DNA of 64,000 bases from UBA4459 sp963776205. Lineage in GTDB: Bacteria > Bacteroidota > Bacteroidia > Bacteroidales > F082. The notes beneath the pieces are model-generated. The model saw only the letters and a program-made list of their open reading frames with translations. It was not told where the DNA came from and did no database searches. The stretch is from positions 682,001 through 746,000 of the forward strand of contig CAVZLR010000002.1 of the NCBI GenBank assembly GCA_963776205.1, in the 5' to 3' direction. Each line of letters opens with the position of its first letter. The stretch's first letter is position 1. The translations under genes and the position numbers were made by a program. Below, piece by piece: positions 51,115 through 60,800 of this stretch.

Positions 51115-53541
51115 ATGTGGCAATTCCTGGTAAGATTTATTCTTAGAAACCGTATTCAGATTCTCATTTTCATTGGACTTATCACCATTTTTATGGGATA
51201 TAAAGGAAGCCAGATCAAAATGTCATATGAGATGGCCCGTATGCTGCCAAAAGACGATTCAATTTCCATTGAGTACGAAGAATTTAAAAAGCAGTTCGGG
51301 CAAGATGGCAGTGTTATTTTTATTGCTATTCAAGACCCCGATCTCTTCACACTGGAACACTTTAATGACTGGTACGATCTTAATTACGATGTACTTAAAA
51401 TGAATGGTGTTAAAGAGGTTCTATCAGTTGCAAGAATCTACAATTTAACACGGAATGACAGCCTGAAGAAATTCGATTTCTTGTCGATAGTACCCAAAAA
51501 ACCAACCAGTCAAAATACTGTAGACTCAATAAAACAAACGGTATACAACCTGCAATTATATGAAGGCAGGCTTTTTAATAAGGAAACCGATGTGAGTATG
51601 ATGATGATCACCCTTACGAAGGATATTCTAAATTCAAAAGGCCGCATACAGCTTATAAAAGAACTTAAATACAGGATTGATGAGTTTGGCGGCAAATACT
51701 CTATTGACATAAAGTATTCAGGCCTCCCATATATTCGAACGGTCACATCAAAGAAACTCCAGGATGAATTACTATTCTTTGTATTTCTTTCATTGTTTAT
51801 AACCTCTGTTTTATTGTTCGTGCTATTCAAGTCAGGAAGAGCCGTTTTACTAGCCATGATCGTGGTAGTAATTGCCGTTATTTGGGTGCTCGGTTCAATT
51901 GTTTTATTTGGCTATAAAATCTCAATATTAACAGGAATTTTACCGCCTCTTTTAATAGTGATTGCTGTTGAAAATTCCATTTTTCTTCTGAATAAATACC
52001 TGAGCGAATTCAGAGAGCACGGAAATAAGGCGAAAGCTTTAACAAGAATGATTTCCCGAATCGGGAATGCAAATCTGTTAACAAATGCTACAACGGCAGC
52101 CGGCTTCGCGGCTTTTGCAATTACAAGCAATGAAATGCTTGTTGAATTTGGCATTATTGCTTCAATCAATATTTTTGTTACTTATCTGCTTACTTTATTC
52201 CTGTTACCCATACTTTTCAGTTTCTTTCCGGTGCCAAAGCCAAAGCACATGAGGCATTTGGAAAGGAGTCTTATCAGCAGGATCATTGACCGCATTCTTT
52301 ATATTGTTCAAAACCATCGCAATGTGGTGTATGTAATTACTATCATATTTTTTACAGGAGGAATCATTGGTATAACACAATTAAAAACTACTGGTAATAT
52401 TGTTGATGACATCTCTAAGAAAGATAAGCTCTATAAGGACATGATCTTTCTTGAGCAAAATTTTAAAGGGGTTATGCCATTGGAAATTACAGTAGATACT
52501 AAAAAGAAGAAAGGAATTTTAAGAACATCATTTTTACAAAAACTTGATCAATTGCAGGATACGCTGGCTACCTATCCGGAGTTTTCAAAACCGGTATCTG
52601 TAGTTGAAGTGGTAAAGTCAGCAAAGCAGGCATTCTACAGGGGAAATCCTGATATGTATTCATTACCAAATAACCAGGAAAAAAACTTTATTCTTTCTTA
52701 TGTCCCCAATTTAGATGCCCATAACAAAACCTCCATACTAAATGCCTTTGTTGACTCAACACTTTCAAAAACCCGTGTTTCTATACAGATGGCCAACATC
52801 GGAACAAATGACATTGAACGTATTATTTCTGATTTAAAACCTAAAGTAGACACTATCTTCCCGCCCGATACATATGATGTTGGTTTGACAGGAACAAGTG
52901 TGGTTTTCCTCATGGGAACTAACTACCTGGTGAAGAATCTGTTTATGAGCCTTGGACTTGCGGTAATCATTATTACCCTGCTAATGGCGCTAATATTCTC
53001 TTCAGCCCGAATGATTTTGATTTCATTAATTCCTAATATTATTCCGCAGGTTTTAACAGCCGGAATGATGGGATATTTTGATATTCCAATAAAACCTTCC
53101 ACCATACTGATTTTTAGTATTGCGCTGGGTATTAGTGTTGACAATACCATTCACTATCTGTCAAGATACCGTTTACATCTGAAACATACCAATTGGAATA
53201 TCCATAAATCGATACTTGCTGCGCTTAAAGAAACGGGCTACAGCATGATATATTCGGCAATTGTGCTTTTCTTTGGCTTCCTCATTTTTACACTTTCATC
53301 ATTTGGAGGAACCGAAGCCCTTGGGTATCTTGTTTCATTTACACTGGTTGTTGCACTTTTATCCAATATGTTTGTTTTACCATCGCTATTATTAACACTG
53401 GACAAAAGAGTGCTTACAAAATCGTTTAAAGAACCTCAGATTGAGGTATTTGATGAAGAAGAAGATATTGAACTTGATAAACTCGTTGTTGAAGAACTCG
53501 ACCATCAGAAACCTAAAGAAGATAAATACACCAAAATATAA
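51115..53541 (+). CDS. MMPL/RND-family transporter
   Basis: An 808-residue inner-membrane transporter with 12 helices in two repeats: a first helix near residue 10, periplasmic loop to about 220, a six-helix block (about 220-400), a second loop and six more helices (about 600-780). SGLPYIRTVTSKKLQDELLFFV, ATTAAGFAAFAITSNEMLVEFGI and FSIALGISVDNTIHYLSRYRL are typical of the HAE3/MmpL group, with the acidic DNTIHY at the proton path. It lacks the periplasmic adaptor of tripartite pumps. The likely cargo is a lipid or hydrophobic compound. The acidic C-terminal tail is cytoplasmic. Start ATG at 51115. rfbA and the polyprenyl synthase gene follow. Confidence 0.88.
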   Translation: MWQFLVRFILRNRIQILIFIGLITIFMGYKGSQIKMSYEMARMLPKDDSISIEYEEFKKQFGQDGSVIFIAIQDPDLFTLEHFNDWYDLNYDVLKMNGVKEVLSVARIYNLTRNDSLKKFDFLSIVPKKPTSQNTVDSIKQTVYNLQLYEGRLFNKETDVSMMMITLTKDILNSKGRIQLIKELKYRIDEFGGKYSIDIKYSGLPYIRTVTSKKLQDELLFFVFLSLFITSVLLFVLFKSGRAVLLAMIVVVIAVIWVLGSIVLFGYKISILTGILPPLLIVIAVENSIFLLNKYLSEFREHGNKAKALTRMISRIGNANLLTNATTAAGFAAFAITSNEMLVEFGIIASINIFVTYLLTLFLLPILFSFFPVPKPKHMRHLERSLISRIIDRILYIVQNHRNVVYVITIIFFTGGIIGITQLKTTGNIVDDISKKDKLYKDMIFLEQNFKGVMPLEITVDTKKKKGILRTSFLQKLDQLQDTLATYPEFSKPVSVVEVVKSAKQAFYRGNPDMYSLPNNQEKNFILSYVPNLDAHNKTSILNAFVDSTLSKTRVSIQMANIGTNDIERIISDLKPKVDTIFPPDTYDVGLTGTSVVFLMGTNYLVKNLFMSLGLAVIIITLLMALIFSSARMILISLIPNIIPQVLTAGMMGYFDIPIKPSTILIFSIALGISVDNTIHYLSRYRLHLKHTNWNIHKSILAALKETGYSMIYSAIVLFFGFLIFTLSSFGGTEALGYLVSFTLVVALLSNMFVLPSLLLTLDKRVLTKSFKEPQIEVFDEEEDIELDKLVVEELDHQKPKEDKYTKI

Positions 53542-53584
53542 GGTGAATTGCTGATTTGAATTATCCAGATAAAAATATAAACAA

Positions 53585-54214
53585 ATGAAAGGTATTATTT
53601 TGGCAGGCGGAGCAGGTACGCGTTTACATCCTCTCACCATTGCAGTCAGTAAGCAATTGATGCCTATTTATGATAAACCGATGATTTATTATCCTTTGTC
53701 AGTATTATTGATGGCTGGAATCAGAGATATTCTGATTATTTCTACACCTCAGGACCTGCCAAATTTTGAGAAACTGCTTGGTGATGGTTCTCGAATCGGC
53801 TGCAGCTTTACTTATCAGGTGCAGGAAATTCCAAATGGATTAGCGCAGGCTTTTGTATTGGGTGAAGAATTTATTGGAAATGATTCTGTTTCTCTGATTC
53901 TGGGAGATAATATTTTTTATGGGCAGGGATTTCAAAAATTACTAAAAACATGCACTGATCCTGACGGTGGGATGGTTTTTGCCTATCATGTAAAAGACCC
54001 TGAAAGATATGGTGTAGTCGAATTTGATAATGATTTTAATGCCCTATCCATAGAAGAGAAACCACTCAAACCAAAATCACATTATGCGGTTCCCGGATTG
54101 TATTTTTATGACAACTCGGTGGTTGAAGTGGCTAAGAGCCTGCAACCCAGTGCCAGAGGTGAGTATGAAATAACAGATGTTAATAAGCATTATCCTGAAA
54201 GAAGGAAAACTTAA
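53585..54214 (+). CDS. rfbA: glucose-1-phosphate thymidylyltransferase, N-terminal part (frameshifted)
   Basis: The dTDP-glucose pyrophosphorylase of the rhamnose pathway. GIILAGGAGTRLHPLTIAVSKQLMPIYDKPMIYYPL is the nucleotide-binding site, then QVQEIPNGLAQAF, LILGDNIFYGQGF and AVPGLYFYD; DVNKHY precedes the break. The frame ends YPERRKT, while the next frame continues LKEGKLKVGLMGRGTAWLDT from 54177, so one base has been lost or gained near 54190. The joined length (about 287 residues) is normal. In an intact genome this gene serves O-antigen or surface polysaccharide synthesis. Confidence 0.9.
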   Translation: MKGIILAGGAGTRLHPLTIAVSKQLMPIYDKPMIYYPLSVLLMAGIRDILIISTPQDLPNFEKLLGDGSRIGCSFTYQVQEIPNGLAQAFVLGEEFIGNDSVSLILGDNIFYGQGFQKLLKTCTDPDGGMVFAYHVKDPERYGVVEFDNDFNALSIEEKPLKPKSHYAVPGLYFYDNSVVEVAKSLQPSARGEYEITDVNKHYPERRKT

Positions 54215-54446
54215 AGTGGGACTGATGGGAAGAGGGACAGCGTGGCTGGATACCGGCACATTTTCATCACTGATTCAGGCATCACAATTTGTAGAAGTAA
54301 TTGAAGACAGGCAAGGACTTAAAATTGGATGTATCGAAGAAATAGCATATCATAATGGTTTTATCGATGCAAAACAACTTGAAAAAATTGCAGAACCCCT
54401 TTTAAAGAGCGGGTATGGAGAATACCTTCTTGATTTGATTAAATAA
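54177..54446 (+). CDS. rfbA: glucose-1-phosphate thymidylyltransferase, C-terminal part
   Basis: The true sequence begins about LKEGKLKVGLMGRGTAWLDT; the residues before it are out of frame. GTAWLDTGTFSSLIQAS is the conserved RfbA product-binding segment, and the tail IAEPLLKSGYGEYLLDLIK is the expected C-terminus. It continues 53585-54214 across a one-base shift. Confidence 0.9.
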   Translation: MLISIILKEGKLKVGLMGRGTAWLDTGTFSSLIQASQFVEVIEDRQGLKIGCIEEIAYHNGFIDAKQLEKIAEPLLKSGYGEYLLDLIK

Positions 54447-54457
54447 TCCATAATTAC

Positions 54458-55432
54458 ATGGGCGGTTACGAAGAACTTATCATCTATTTTGAGCATCAAC
54501 TTAATAAACAGGCTTTTGGATATCAGCCAGGTGAATTATATGCACCGATCAGGTACACTGTTAAGCTCGGAGGTAAAAGAATCAGACCCATATTGACACT
54601 GATGTCATGTGAATTATTTGGCGGCAAAAAAGAAGAAGCACTCTCACAGGCTATAGCTATCGAACTGTTTCATAACTTTACCTTGATTCATGATGACATT
54701 ATGGATAATGCACCCATCAGGCGGGGTGAAGAAACTGTTTTTAAAAAATGGAATCCCAATATCGCCATTCTATCTGGTGACACTTTATTTGCCCTTGCTT
54801 ACCAATATGCTCAACAGGCCCGGATTGACATTTTACCAGAGACGCTAACTGTATTCAGTAAAACAGCCATTGAAGTTTGTGAAGGACAGCAATTTGACCT
54901 GAATTATGAAAATAGTAATGATGTTTCTGTTGAACAGTACATTGAAATGATCAGGTTAAAAACTGCTGTACTTTTTGGTGCCAGTTTAAAAATTGGTGCA
55001 TTGGTAGGTGGTGCTTCCAAAAAGGATGCAGATACATTATATGATTTTGGAATCAATATCGGGCTTGGTTTTCAGTTAAAAGATGATTTGCTGGATACTT
55101 TTGGGAAAGAAGAAATATTTGGTAAGAAAACCGGTGGTGATATTATCTCCAATAAAAAAACATACTTATACCTACAGGCCCTGGCATTAGCAGATGATCC
55201 TACAAAATCTGAACTTGTAAAACTATATAATACCAACAGCACTTCTGATACCCATAAAACAGCACGTGTAAAAGAGATATTCTCGAATTTAGGAGTTGAT
55301 AAATATGCCAATGACCTGATTGATGCTTATTACCTGGAAGGAATGAACAAATTAAATGATATTTCTATCGCAGAAGCCAACAAGGAAATCCTTCGTGATG
55401 TGGCTCAGCGGATGATAGACCGGGAGAAGTAA
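54458..55432 (+). CDS. polyprenyl diphosphate synthase
   Basis: A 324-residue trans-isoprenyl diphosphate synthase. The first Asp-rich motif DDIMD is in FHNFTLIHDDIMDNAPIRRG and the second in GFQLKDDLLDTFG; GGKRIRPILTLMSCELFGG and GKKTGGDIISNKKTYLYLQAL are also present. Bulky Phe residues just before the first motif (FHNFTLIHDD) suggest a short to medium product (geranylgeranyl or farnesyl range) rather than a long quinone tail, but this is inference. Its stop abuts the convergent ABC-F stop at 55433. Confidence 0.9.
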   Translation: MGGYEELIIYFEHQLNKQAFGYQPGELYAPIRYTVKLGGKRIRPILTLMSCELFGGKKEEALSQAIAIELFHNFTLIHDDIMDNAPIRRGEETVFKKWNPNIAILSGDTLFALAYQYAQQARIDILPETLTVFSKTAIEVCEGQQFDLNYENSNDVSVEQYIEMIRLKTAVLFGASLKIGALVGGASKKDADTLYDFGINIGLGFQLKDDLLDTFGKEEIFGKKTGGDIISNKKTYLYLQALALADDPTKSELVKLYNTNSTSDTHKTARVKEIFSNLGVDKYANDLIDAYYLEGMNKLNDISIAEANKEILRDVAQRMIDREK

Positions 55433-57376
55433 TCACTCATCGAAATTCATTTGTTCCAGTTGCAGTTGCACTTTTTCCCATTCCGAATATTTTTTTTCAA
55501 TATCACTTGTGAGTTCATCGTGTTTTTTATACAAGGCACCTGATTTTATTTCCTCCGCATGATTTGATGGATCGGCCAGTTTAGTATTGACATTTTCCAG
55601 TTGTTTCTCCAGTTTTTCAACATGCTGCTCCAGATCGGCAACTTTCTTTTCCAGTTTGCGTTTTTCCCTTTCAAACTCCTTTTTTTGCTCCCACTTTATC
55701 TTGGTTTCACTTACCGGTTTTGTATCGTTATTATATTTTCTATCTTTTATTTCAAGTTCTTTCAGGTCTTCCAGTTTTCTTTTTTCCAGGTATTCGAAAA
55801 TATCACCCCTGTATTCCTTTATTCCCTTGTTTCTGAATTCATACACTTTCGAAGTCAATCCTGAAAGGAAATCCCTGTCGTGAGATACAATTACCAAAGT
55901 ACCGGTAAACTGCAGCAAAGCGTTCTTTAAAATATCCTTCGAGCGCATATCCAAATGGTTGGTTGGCTCATCAAATAAGAGGAAATTACTTGGCGTGAGC
56001 AATAACTTGGCCAGAGAAAGTCGCGATTTCTCGCCACCAGAAAGCACTTTGACCTTTTTATCAATATCGTCACCCTGGAATAAAAATGCACCAAGTATTG
56101 ATTTAAGTCGTGTGCGGATATCTCCGACCGCAACATCATCCACCGTTTCGAATACTGTTTTATCAGGATCCAGCATTTCCCATTGATCCTGTGCAAAATA
56201 ACCGGTCTCAACCTGATATCCGAGTTTCACTTCGCCCTGATGATCAAGTCTGCCGGCAATAATTTTTGCCAGTGTGGTTTTTCCTTCACCGTTTTTACCA
56301 ACAAACGCTATACGTTCACCCTTTAATATCTCCAGATTGATATTGTCCAGTACATGATTCGTATCATAATATTTTTTGATGTTTTTACATTCAACTGTTA
56401 TTTTTCCGCTATGGGGAGCAGGTGGAAATGTAAAATGAATGGCTGACTGATCAATTTCATCCAACTCAACCCTGTCCAGTTTTTCCAGATGAGTAATTCG
56501 CGATTGTACCTGTTTCGCTTTGGTGTTTTTATACCTGAATCGTTCGATAAATCTTTCAACCTGCCTTACTTCGGCCTGCTGGTTATTATATGCTGCCTTT
56601 TGTTGCGACAGGCGTTCCTCGCGCAAATGCACATATTGAGAATATGGTACTTTATAATCATAAATTTTACCGTTGGTGATCTCGATGGTTCTATCGGTAA
56701 TATTATCCAGTAATGCCCTGTCGTGCGAAACAATTAAAATGGATCCGTAATAATTATTTAAAAATTCTTCAAGCCACTGGATGGATTCAATATCAAGATG
56801 GTTGGTAGGCTCATCAAGCAATAATAGAGAAGGTTTCAGCAACAGGAGTTTGGCAATTTCAACCCGCATTTGCCATCCAAAACTGAATTCATTTAATGGC
56901 CTGTCAAGATCCGTTTGTTTAAATCCCAATCCAAAAAGTACCTTTTCAGTGTTGGCCAGCAACTTTTCAGGTTCATGGATCATCAGTTTATGGTTCAGTT
57001 CATCAAGTTCGATCAGCAGCTTGTGATAATTATCTGAATGATAATCTGTTCTTTGCTGAATCTCCCGGGTTAATTCAGCAATCCTGTCGTTCAGTTTATT
57101 GATAAATTTAAAAGCTTCTAAGGTTTCTTCTTTGATACTTTTTAAACTGGTAATAATTTTCTCCTGGGGCAAATATCCGATCGTAATATCATTTGGGTAG
57201 GCGACATTGCCCGTATCAGATTTAACTTCACCGGCTATGATTTTTAATAATGTGGTTTTACCAGAACCGTTCATACCTGCCAACCCTACACAACCTTTTT
57301 CATTCAGGTTAAAAGTAACGCCTGAGAAAATAGGAGTTCCGCCAAATTCTTTTGTTATGTTATTAACTGAGATCAA
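55433..57376 (-). CDS. ABC-F family ATPase
   Basis: A 647-residue soluble ABC-F protein with two ATPase domains and no membrane segment. Walker A GMNGSGKTTLLK and GKNGEGKTTLAK, signatures FSFGWQMR and LSGGEKSRLS, and two DEPTNHLD Walker B motifs. The linker between them is basic and helical, and a coiled-coil C-terminal extension (KIKWEQKKEFEREKRKLEKKVADLEQHVEKLEK) resembles Uup/YdiF. It acts on the ribosome, most likely resolving stalled elongation; drug resistance cannot be inferred. The start ATG at 57376 lies 40 bases after a terminator hairpin. Confidence 0.92.
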   Translation of the reverse strand: MISVNNITKEFGGTPIFSGVTFNLNEKGCVGLAGMNGSGKTTLLKIIAGEVKSDTGNVAYPNDITIGYLPQEKIITSLKSIKEETLEAFKFINKLNDRIAELTREIQQRTDYHSDNYHKLLIELDELNHKLMIHEPEKLLANTEKVLFGLGFKQTDLDRPLNEFSFGWQMRVEIAKLLLLKPSLLLLDEPTNHLDIESIQWLEEFLNNYYGSILIVSHDRALLDNITDRTIEITNGKIYDYKVPYSQYVHLREERLSQQKAAYNNQQAEVRQVERFIERFRYKNTKAKQVQSRITHLEKLDRVELDEIDQSAIHFTFPPAPHSGKITVECKNIKKYYDTNHVLDNINLEILKGERIAFVGKNGEGKTTLAKIIAGRLDHQGEVKLGYQVETGYFAQDQWEMLDPDKTVFETVDDVAVGDIRTRLKSILGAFLFQGDDIDKKVKVLSGGEKSRLSLAKLLLTPSNFLLFDEPTNHLDMRSKDILKNALLQFTGTLVIVSHDRDFLSGLTSKVYEFRNKGIKEYRGDIFEYLEKRKLEDLKELEIKDRKYNNDTKPVSETKIKWEQKKEFEREKRKLEKKVADLEQHVEKLEKQLENVNTKLADPSNHAEEIKSGALYKKHDELTSDIEKKYSEWEKVQLQLEQMNFDE

Positions 57377-57416
57377 CTATTGTTTAATTTTAAAGCGCAA
57401 AAATAGTATAAAAAAA

Positions 57417-57436
57417 GGGCTGCACAATGGCAGCCC
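57417..57436 (-). terminator. intrinsic terminator of the giant T9SS gene
   Basis: GGGCTGC, loop ACAATG or CATTGT, GCAGCCC, a perfect 7-bp stem flanked by A and T runs. It lies just beyond the 3' end of the giant gene on the reverse strand and just upstream of the ABC-F start. It could work in both directions. Confidence 0.85.
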
Positions 57437-57467
57437 TTTTTGTTTATTTAGTTCCGTAATGAACCTG

Positions 57468-57797
57468 CTATCTTGCAATGCAAAACGTTTGGTTATTACT
57501 TCGCTTTCAGTCTCAATGCGTACCAGGTATATACCTGATTCGAAGCTCTGATAGTGTTCAGTACATATTTGTTCTGGCTCATCTCTGAATCATCACAAGC
57601 TGACCAACGTAGTTGATCACTGTGATCCTTGTCATTTCAGCATTTGCAGTGATAGTCACCTGGTCGCGTGTTGGGTTAGGATACAGGTTGGTTGTTAATG
57701 CTTCTGATTCGCAACATCTGTAATAATACACATACATAGTCAATTCTTCTGCCACATCCAAAGCAAAGTCTGATTCACACTCATCTTCTTCACTCAT
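57468..57797 (-). pseudogene. frameshifted C-terminus of the giant T9SS protein
   Basis: The reverse strand carries CCESEALTTNLYPNPTRDQV, the T9SS sorting-domain start, then EMTRITVINYVGQLVMIQR (stop at 57579). Beyond it two frames continue: NKYVLNTIRASNQ and YQSFESGIYLVRIETESEVI, then TKRFAL, so at least two further single-base shifts occur at about 57585 and 57530. The end is at 57468-57470 or close. Shifted by one base near 57830, DYCYKVTAVYMSEEDECESD joins it to 57809-64000. The start at 57797 is an internal Met. Confidence 0.75.
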
Positions 57798-57808
57798 GTA
57801 AACTGCTG

Positions 57809-60800
57809 TTACTTTATAGCAGTAATCTGACTGAATATCAGCTCCGCATCGAAGTAGCAGTATTCTGTTACACCTGCTTCTGCCATTACTGTGCCTAAAA
57901 CTGTAGTGCCATCAGCACCTTCCATCTCCTGTATACATTGAAGTGTGCCAGCTCTCTTTCGGCAACTCATACCTACTTGTGTTAAAGTAGCATCTGTGGT
58001 TGAAAGTGTTGCTGCTGTCGTTAAACCTGGTGTTACAGGCAATGGATCAACGTTGCCGCCAATAGCCACTGTTGCACCGTAATCGGTAGTTACAAAGCCT
58101 CTCATTAACCATGCACGGTTATTTATACCAGATCCTACTGCTAAAGTAGTCCATGCACCAGCATCCCAGTATAAGTCACCGTTTGGATCATATGTACCCA
58201 TATCTAAGGTGATACCAGGGCCATATGTGTTGGCCGGTCCGGTATAATACATACATATCCATAATGGCTCTGTATGATCGATCATCACCGCTTCGCTGAA
58301 AATAAAATCATTCCAGTCGTCGCCGGTTACAAACTGATCCGTTACATCTTCCACGTATAATGGGGTAGATGGATCAGGATTGTCACCTTGAAGAACTTTT
58401 ACTGATACTGTTCCTACACCTAGTAGTCTGCTGTCAACAAACGCACGGTATTGGGTTACGGCTGCGCCTTCAAAGTCTGCCAGATCTGCTGCATCAACTT
58501 TTATTGCTACGTCAGCATCCCAGTCGCCTGTGCTTCCCCATACATACTCTATGCTCTCATCGTCATAGTAGAACCACTGTGATACAAATTCCTCAACTTC
58601 AGCTTCCCAACATACTTCTGCACCAAAGTCATCTGTTGCATTCCATACGTATTCGCCGCTTAAGTTAAATGGTGCATCACAGGTGCGATACAGACATACA
58701 TTGTCAATGTTCCATGCAATTACATCGAAACTATTGGCGCCGGTTGCGTTGAAGCGTACCATGAATGCGCCATCAAGCGCGTAATTGGTAATCTCAACAT
58801 GGTTAGCAGTAAACGCAAAGCTGCCGTCAGCATTGTCAAATGTTGCTACTGTGTACCAACCGCTTCCGTTATATACTTCCACTTTCATCATCTCATCGCC
58901 CGTTGCATTCCTGTTATTCAATGCCAGGTCAAAGTCTACCCAAATACGGCCTTCTGTTAACATATCGGCGTTCATTGGCGGACTTGTTAATGTAGACATA
59001 TAAGGTGTGCCCGGATCAGGATCCCAGTTCCATTGTGCTGATGGAGCATCGTTTCCTACCTGGCTGTTGATCGTCCAGTTGTCGCCCAATGGCATCCAGC
59101 CATTGAAATCGTAGCCCTGTGCAAAGTCTTCACAGAATGGGAGATCAAGACCCCATACAATACATACTTCATGTGGACCTTCTGCAGCTGATTCGCCAAT
59201 CTCTCCTGGGAAACCAAAGTCGGTCAGGTCATATACTGCCGTTACATCATAGGTGTAACATCCTGGCAACAGGTTGTTATCAACATACAATATCCAGTCT
59301 TCGGTGCCTTCACCATTGTAAGGTACATTGGCTATAAATCCTCCGCTTTCATATAAGTTGAATGAAAGTAATCCATCTGGTACGTCTCCACCGCCTGATC
59401 CTCCGTAAGGTCCTATCTCATATCCAAAAGCCAGATCAGGTGTTCCCTGGGCTGTGCCTCCTAATGTGCGGGTTCCGCTTACCAAATCTTCGGTGATGTA
59501 TAATCCTCCTGCTATATAATCCCCAAAATCTCCACTTACACTCTGACTTACGCCTGTGAGTAAGCCCGTGGCTATCTCCATCTGCTCAACCTGGCAGCCG
59601 CCTCCTGTAGTTGTTCCAGTGAATACCCACAAGTAAGGGCCTCCTGATGTGAAATTATCATAGGCGGCACCATACATACTCGGTGGGCCTGTTATTACAT
59701 CAAGGGTAGCTCCGCTTTCATCAAACAGGGTTAAGTCTGTATCCCAGTTGTTACCCCAGAATCCATCTGCATCTGAATCATATGCTATGGCTCTTACTGC
59801 TGTTGGTGCCGTAAAGCTTGATACCAACGTCTGTGCCGTGAAGTCCATCTTGTAAACAGTTGTCGAAGCTGCTGCACCATACATATAGGTGCCGTCAAAT
59901 GCAAGGTCTCTTAATCCGCTTACACCAGGAATCGTAAAGGTTTCTATGAAATTACCATCCACATCAAACTTCACGATGTTATTGGAAGCCCATGCCGTGG
60001 CGTAAATAAATTCACCATCACATTCAGCTCCTGCCAATCCCGTTAAGCCGGATGGACCGTCCATATCAAATGAATACTGGATGTCCCAAAGCTCACGACC
60101 TGGTGAACTTGTTGTGCCAGCACCATTTGGATTGGTTTCTGCATGAACCGTAGGCGCTGTCGATTTTTCAATCAGCGAGCGATCCATAGCTGGTCCTGAT
60201 ACCGTCATCGGTGGATTCCACATAACCGGAATCTCGTTCGTACCATATACATACTCATCCATCAGGTTACGTGGTGGATACAGGTAGCTCGATGTGAAGA
60301 TGTAGAAAATAGGATCGGACACACCACAGCTGAACAAGGCTTTTACGGATGCTTCATAGGTCTGACCATAGGTCAAATTCTGATATTGATAGGTGGTTAC
60401 ATCTGCTGCTGTTTCAGCTACAAATCCGCCATCAAGATATACGTAATATCCTATCGGCTCTTTGCCGTAATAGGCCATTACATTATCTACAGCCATTCCG
60501 GAGGCCCAGAAACCATTGTCATCTGAATGGAAAGCGAGTGTTACTGACTCGTTGCCAGCAACCATGTCGAGGTCAACCTGGTAGGTCGTCCAACTGGCTG
60601 CGCCTGGTAAGGTAAAGGCTACTGTCCAGCTGGCTCCGCCATTTAAGCTATACTCTACATATCCTGATTGACTAAAGGCTCCGGTGAAATAGGCGTCAAA
60701 CTGCAATAAGAAGCCATCCGTCATCGACAGATCCAGAGCTGGCATGATCAGGTAATCGTTACTACCATCATTATCAATATTAGCATCGTCATTCGAACAT